Shown: piece after piece, positions 26,723 to 29,018 of the stretch | Layout of the letters: each line of letters opens with the position of its first letter | Numbering within the stretch: the stretch's first letter is position 1 | Assembly: GCA_965371445.1 (NCBI GenBank) | Contig: CBDUYN010000135.1 | Coordinates: forward strand, 1 to 29,018 | Source: DASWIG01 sp965371445 | Lineage (GTDB): Bacteria; Acidobacteriota; Thermoanaerobaculia; Multivoradales; J023 | Direction of reading: 5' to 3' | DNA: 29,018 nt | Program-made: the position numbers and the translations under genes | The notes under the pieces: model-generated | The model's input: the letters and a program-made list of their open reading frames with translations, nothing else | Told to the model about the DNA's origin: nothing | Databases searched by the model: none

Positions 26723-28402
26723 ATGGGCCACGCTTCCTACTCCTACCCCAGCCACCTGATCCCGCTTCTCGACCTGGCCCTGGTCCTCGTCGCGGCGGTC
26801 CTGCTGCTGCTCGCTCCGGAGCGGGCCGGGCGCTGGGCCGCGCCGGCCTGGCGCGTCCTGCGGCGGCTCGGGCGCCGGCCCGCCCGGACGGTGGCGCTCC
26901 TCTTCCTTCTCGGCGCGGCGGCGAACGGCGTCCTCTTCCTCGTTCAGGGGACGCCCATTCCGGCCGCCACCGACGAGCTCTCCTACCTGCTCGCCGCCGA
27001 CACCTTCGCCTTGGGACGCCTCGCCAATCCGCAGCACCCGATGTGGCGCCATTTCCATCCCCATGCGCTGCAATGGCCGCTCTACGTCTCAAAGTACCCG
27101 CCGGCACAGGGGCTCTACTTTGCCCTGGGCCAGGTGCTGACCGGCTCTCCGGCGGTCGCCGTCTGTGTGGGTGCAGGACTCCTGCCCGCGGCGGCCTGCT
27201 GGGCGTTCTTTGGCTGGCTGCGGCCGCCCTGGGCCGTGCTGGGCGGGGTGCTGGTCCTCCTACGCCTGGGTGTGGGGAGCTACTGGCACCAGAGCTATTG
27301 GGGCGGTACGGTGGCCGCGGTCGCCGGCGCCCTCGTCTTCGGGGCCTTGCCGCGCCTTCTTCGGCGGCCGCTTTCAGGGCTGTGCTCTCCCCCCCGATCC
27401 CCCCCGAGGGGGCCTGGCCTCGTCATGGTGGCTGGGCTCGCGATCCTCGCCAACAGCCGGCCCTACGAGGGATTGCTCGTCTCCCTGCCGGTGCTCGCCG
27501 TGCTCGGCGTACGAGCCTTGCGCGACCCTCGGATGCGCCGCGCCCTCCTGCCCGGCGCCATGGTTCTCGTCCTTGCCGGAGCCGCCATGCTGATCTACAA
27601 CCAGCGCATCACCGGCGACCCTTTCCTTCTGCCGCACCAGGCGCACACGATCGCCTACAACTTCGAGGCGAATTTCCTTTTCGAGCGCTATACGCCTCCC
27701 GAGCTCTCCTACCAGAAGCGTGCTCCGGAGCGATCGGCGGCGCCGCAGGACGTGGACCCGCGCCCGCCCTGGGTCGGCCGGAGCCTGAAGCTGGGAGCCC
27801 ACCGGCTGGCCCGGACGCTCTACTTCCTGCTCGGCCTCGGCCCGGCGCTCGCCTTGTGGCTCGTGCCCTGGCGCGGACGGCCGGGAGCGGCCCTTCTGGC
27901 CGTCTCCTGCGCCCTGGTCGTCGCGGGCCAATCCCTGGTCCGGTGGTGGTTCCCCCACTACCCCGCCCCGGCGACGGTGGCGTTTTTCCTGCTGATGCTC
28001 TTGAGTCTGCGCCGCCTCGCCGGCTGGCGCCGCCACGGCCGTCCGGTGGGCCGGGCGGCGCCGTTGGCCGTCGTTGCGATCTACCTGGTGCTTCTTGCGG
28101 TCGAGCTTCCGGCTCACCGCCCCGATCCCAGTGCCTGGAACGTCGCGCGCCAGCGCATCGAAAGAGAGCTTGCCACCCTGCCGGGCAAGCACCTTGTCCT
28201 CGTCTATCCACCCAACGACTGGATCTCGAACAGCGCCGACGTCGACGCCGCGACCGTCGTCTGGGCCCGCCAGGTCGACGAGGCGTCGGACCGCCGTCTG
28301 GTCGAGTATTTTCGGGACCGCCGGATCTGGTGGCTCGACCTGACTGGCAGCGGCACACCCACGCCGGTTCCCTACTCGGAGTTGGAAGGAGAGGCACCGT
28401 GA
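26723..28402 (+). CDS. GT-C-like polytopic membrane protein (ArnT/PMT-type glycosyltransferase candidate)
   Basis: 559 residues with about ten to twelve hydrophobic helices and AGGAG five bases before the ATG. After the first helices, the extracytoplasmic loop contains ATDELSYLLAADTFALGRLANP with adjacent acidic D84-E85, as in the catalytic first loop of GT39/GT83-type polyprenyl-phosphate-sugar transferases. The next loops (HFHPHALQWPLYVSKYPPAQGLYFALGQ, YWHQSYWGGTVAAVAGALVFGALPRLLRR) are also typical of such proteins. A soluble C-terminus (~470-559) is outside (NVARQRIERELATLPGKHLVLVYPPNDWISNSADVDAATVVW). It would transfer a sugar from a lipid carrier to an envelope acceptor; substrate unknown. 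Two C7 runs at 27389-27405 lie in a short Pro/Arg-rich segment, a possible slippage site. Confidence 0.82.
   Translation: MGHASYSYPSHLIPLLDLALVLVAAVLLLLAPERAGRWAAPAWRVLRRLGRRPARTVALLFLLGAAANGVLFLVQGTPIPAATDELSYLLAADTFALGRLANPQHPMWRHFHPHALQWPLYVSKYPPAQGLYFALGQVLTGSPAVAVCVGAGLLPAAACWAFFGWLRPPWAVLGGVLVLLRLGVGSYWHQSYWGGTVAAVAGALVFGALPRLLRRPLSGLCSPPRSPPRGPGLVMVAGLAILANSRPYEGLLVSLPVLAVLGVRALRDPRMRRALLPGAMVLVLAGAAMLIYNQRITGDPFLLPHQAHTIAYNFEANFLFERYTPPELSYQKRAPERSAAPQDVDPRPPWVGRSLKLGAHRLARTLYFLLGLGPALALWLVPWRGRPGAALLAVSCALVVAGQSLVRWWFPHYPAPATVAFFLLMLLSLRRLAGWRRHGRPVGRAAPLAVVAIYLVLLAVELPAHRPDPSAWNVARQRIERELATLPGKHLVLVYPPNDWISNSADVDAATVVWARQVDEASDRRLVEYFRDRRIWWLDLTGSGTPTPVPYSELEGEAP
27389..27405 (+). 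repeat. Two C7 homopolymer runs in the GT-C-like gene
   Basis: CCCCCCC (27389-27395) GAT CCCCCCC (27399-27405), then GAGGGGG, forms a direct repeat of TCCCCCCCGA and a small C/G dyad. It encodes CSPPRSPPRGPG between two membrane segments. The frame stays open here, but gain or loss of one C in either run would shift it. Confidence 0.85.
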
Positions 28403-28620
28403 GCCGTTCGTCCGGTCACCGGGCCACCAGCGCGACCGAGGCCCGACCGACCGGACACCTCGATACGATTCGGCAGATGGGCTCCTTGGAGCCAGACGAT
28501 CCGCTGACGGTCGAGGTCCTTGTTGAGCCGGCGGGTGGCGTCCTTCAGGTCCCCGAAGCTTTCGATACGCTCGACCGGGGTCTCGCCGGAGATCGATAGC
28601 GGCTGGTTGGGGCCGTTCAC
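28372..28620 (-). CDS. Possible small protein, opposite strand (alternative to 28399-28599)
   Basis: From a GTG at 28620 the reverse strand reads about 82 codons with rather protein-like composition in its first half (NGPNQPLSISGETPVERIESFG, then DLKDATRRLNKDLDRQRIVWLQG) and a poor second half. The frame extends upstream through VIFDAKYV before a stop near 28680, with no better start; no clear Shine-Dalgarno sequence. It overlaps the end of the GT-C-like gene by 31 bases. It may be the remnant of a larger gene. Only one of the two frames here is likely to be real. Confidence 0.3.
   Translation of the reverse strand: MNGPNQPLSISGETPVERIESFGDLKDATRRLNKDLDRQRIVWLQGAHLPNRIEVSGRSGLGRAGGPVTGRTAHGASPSNSE
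28399..28599 (+). CDS. Possible small translationally coupled protein (66 residues)
   Basis: The GTG start overlaps the stop of the GT-C-like gene (GTGA), the same arrangement as in the 20752 gene, and has AAGGAG seven bases upstream, a near-ideal ribosome binding site. The product is short: SRSSGHRATSATEARPTGH..., then GSLEPDDPLTVEVLVEPAGG and VLQVPEAFDTLDRGLAGDR. I do not recognise it; the first 25 residues look low-complexity. It could be a small protein or the leftover start of a longer gene. A minus-strand frame covers the same bases. Confidence 0.35.
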   Translation: MSRSSGHRATSATEARPTGHLDTIRQMGSLEPDDPLTVEVLVEPAGGVLQVPEAFDTLDRGLAGDR

Positions 28621-28651
28621 GTATTTCGCGTCAAAAATAACGCGAAATACG
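28620..28651. repeat. AT-rich perfect 12-bp inverted repeat
   Basis: CGTATTTCGCGT (28620-28631) and ACGCGAAATACG (28640-28651) are exact reverse complements around an eight-base AT-rich loop. It starts about 220 bases after the GT-C-like gene stop, in a stretch noticeably richer in A/T than the rest of the window. A second small stem CACG/CGTG follows (28652-28663). It may be an operator, an att-like site or a weak terminator; there is no T-run to decide. Confidence 0.5.
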
Positions 28652-28791
28652 CACGTTTCCGTGAAAAATCGCGCGCATTACAACTTCCTCTTCCACGGCG
28701 TTTGGGTGCAAAATATGGCAGCGGCATCCACGCCGCCCGCCCGGCGAGCCCGGTGAACGCCTCGCCGACACCATTCGGGAAGGAGAACAGA

Positions 28792-29018
28792 ATGGACACC
28801 CTACAAGTCACCCAGGAGGCCGGGAACCGCATCCGGGGCGCCAAGCTCCGGGAATCCTTCTTCGCCTCCCCCCACACCCGCCTTGGAAAACCGAAGACGG
28901 TTTCCCACAGTCGCTTGGAAAACCGAAGACGGTTTCCCACAGCCCGACGACGACGAGCGATGAAGCTTTTTTCTATCCAGAGGGGCCCGCTACGCGGGCC
29001 AGAAGAGCAAGGCCCAGA
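28792..29018 (+). CDS. Open frame with strong RBS running off the right edge (partial, doubtful)
   Basis: The ATG at 28792 has AGGAG six bases upstream and the frame stays open for 75 codons to the edge. The first 25 residues (MDTLQVTQEAGNRIRGAKLR) look like a normal cytoplasmic N-terminus. From residue ~30 it runs through the two tandem 29-base repeats and becomes Arg/Pro-rich (RLGKPKTVSHSRLENRRRF, RRRRAMKLFSIQRG). Either a short gene start was disrupted by the repeats, or the frame is open by chance. No family recognised. Confidence 0.3.
   Translation, partial: MDTLQVTQEAGNRIRGAKLRESFFASPHTRLGKPKTVSHSRLENRRRFPTARRRRAMKLFSIQRGPLRGPEEQGP
28882..28942 (+). repeat. Two tandem copies of a 29-base hairpin-forming repeat
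   Basis: The 29-base unit at 28882-28910 is repeated exactly at 28914-28942 with only three bases (TCG) between, a 32-base period. Each unit contains GGAAAACCG AAGA CGGTTTCC, an imperfect stem with one extra A on the left, so each can form a hairpin. The three-base gap rules out a CRISPR array. It looks like a REP/BIME-type or small tandem element. A further GC-rich hairpin follows at 28984-29000. Confidence 0.75.
28984..29000. other. GC-rich hairpin near the right edge
   Basis: GGCCCGC (28984-28990), loop TAC, GCGGGCC (28994-29000) is a perfect seven-base stem. A T6 run (28969-28974) lies ten bases to its left, on the wrong side for a rightward terminator; read leftward, the run would be A's on the plus-strand complement but not adjacent. 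Role unclear. Confidence 0.4.

Noticed and set aside
28617..28940. Reverse-strand 107-codon frame containing the repeats (WETVFGFPRR-type sequence)
   Set aside because: It is made largely of the translated tandem repeats and has no domain or clear ribosome binding site; more likely repeat-derived noise.
28882..28942. CRISPR-like repeat pair
   Set aside because: Only two units and a three-base gap, with no spacers and no cas genes in the window.

Overview
This is a GC-rich (roughly two-thirds G+C by eye) bacterial chromosomal window, densely packed with genes. No rRNA, tRNA, CRISPR array, transposase or plasmid/phage structural gene was recognised. The mix of genes suggests a free-living bacterium, possibly Acidobacteriota (Thermoanaerobaculia-like) or a similar soil or sediment lineage: secreted repeat proteins of the FVVVW...GRRFSSDG type, an M1 aminopeptidase with HEAT repeats, large GT-C-like membrane proteins, and an RDD/SpoIIM/DUF4129/DUF4350/MoxR/DUF58 cluster. 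That placement is an inference from gene content; no phylogenetic marker is present.

Left part (1-8605). A secreted repeat protein runs off the left edge on the minus strand and has a good sigma-70-like promoter. Next is an orphan NuoE-NuoF fusion flavoprotein (minus). Divergent from it are a solute-binding lipoprotein and a membrane histidine kinase 27 bases apart, probably a ligand-sensing pair, followed by a secreted M1-type zinc aminopeptidase with a HEAT-repeat tail.

Middle part (8641-15117). A sodium:alanine (AGCS) symporter carries an unusual soluble insertion. After it comes a secreted 592-residue protein of unknown function, bracketed by two copies of the symporter gene's last ~130 bases. 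The second copy is a degenerate gene fragment, so this is a local duplication or insertion scar. A small DUF1801 protein follows. Convergent to it is a NACHT-type STAND NTPase (minus), the best candidate in the window for a signalling or anti-phage defence protein.

Right part (15238-28402). A 1245-residue polytopic membrane protein with a duplicated C-terminal module precedes a tightly coupled run: RDD, SpoIIM-like, an unrecognised membrane protein, DUF4129 and DUF4350, each start overlapping the previous stop. A convergent gene of unknown function with a basic tail interrupts the cluster; a perfect 15-bp inverted repeat lies at the convergence point. The cluster resumes with MoxR AAA+ ATPase, DUF58 and a GT-C-like membrane protein. 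RDD/SpoIIM/MoxR/DUF58/DUF4129/DUF4350 sets recur in many bacteria; their job is not settled, but a MoxR-driven cell-envelope or membrane-complex assembly role is the usual proposal.

Right edge (28403-29018). The sequence becomes less orderly: ambiguous small reading frames on both strands, an AT-rich 12-bp dyad, two tandem copies of a 29-base hairpin-forming repeat, and a start with a strong ribosome binding site whose frame runs off the edge. It may be the beginning of an accessory or repeat-rich region.
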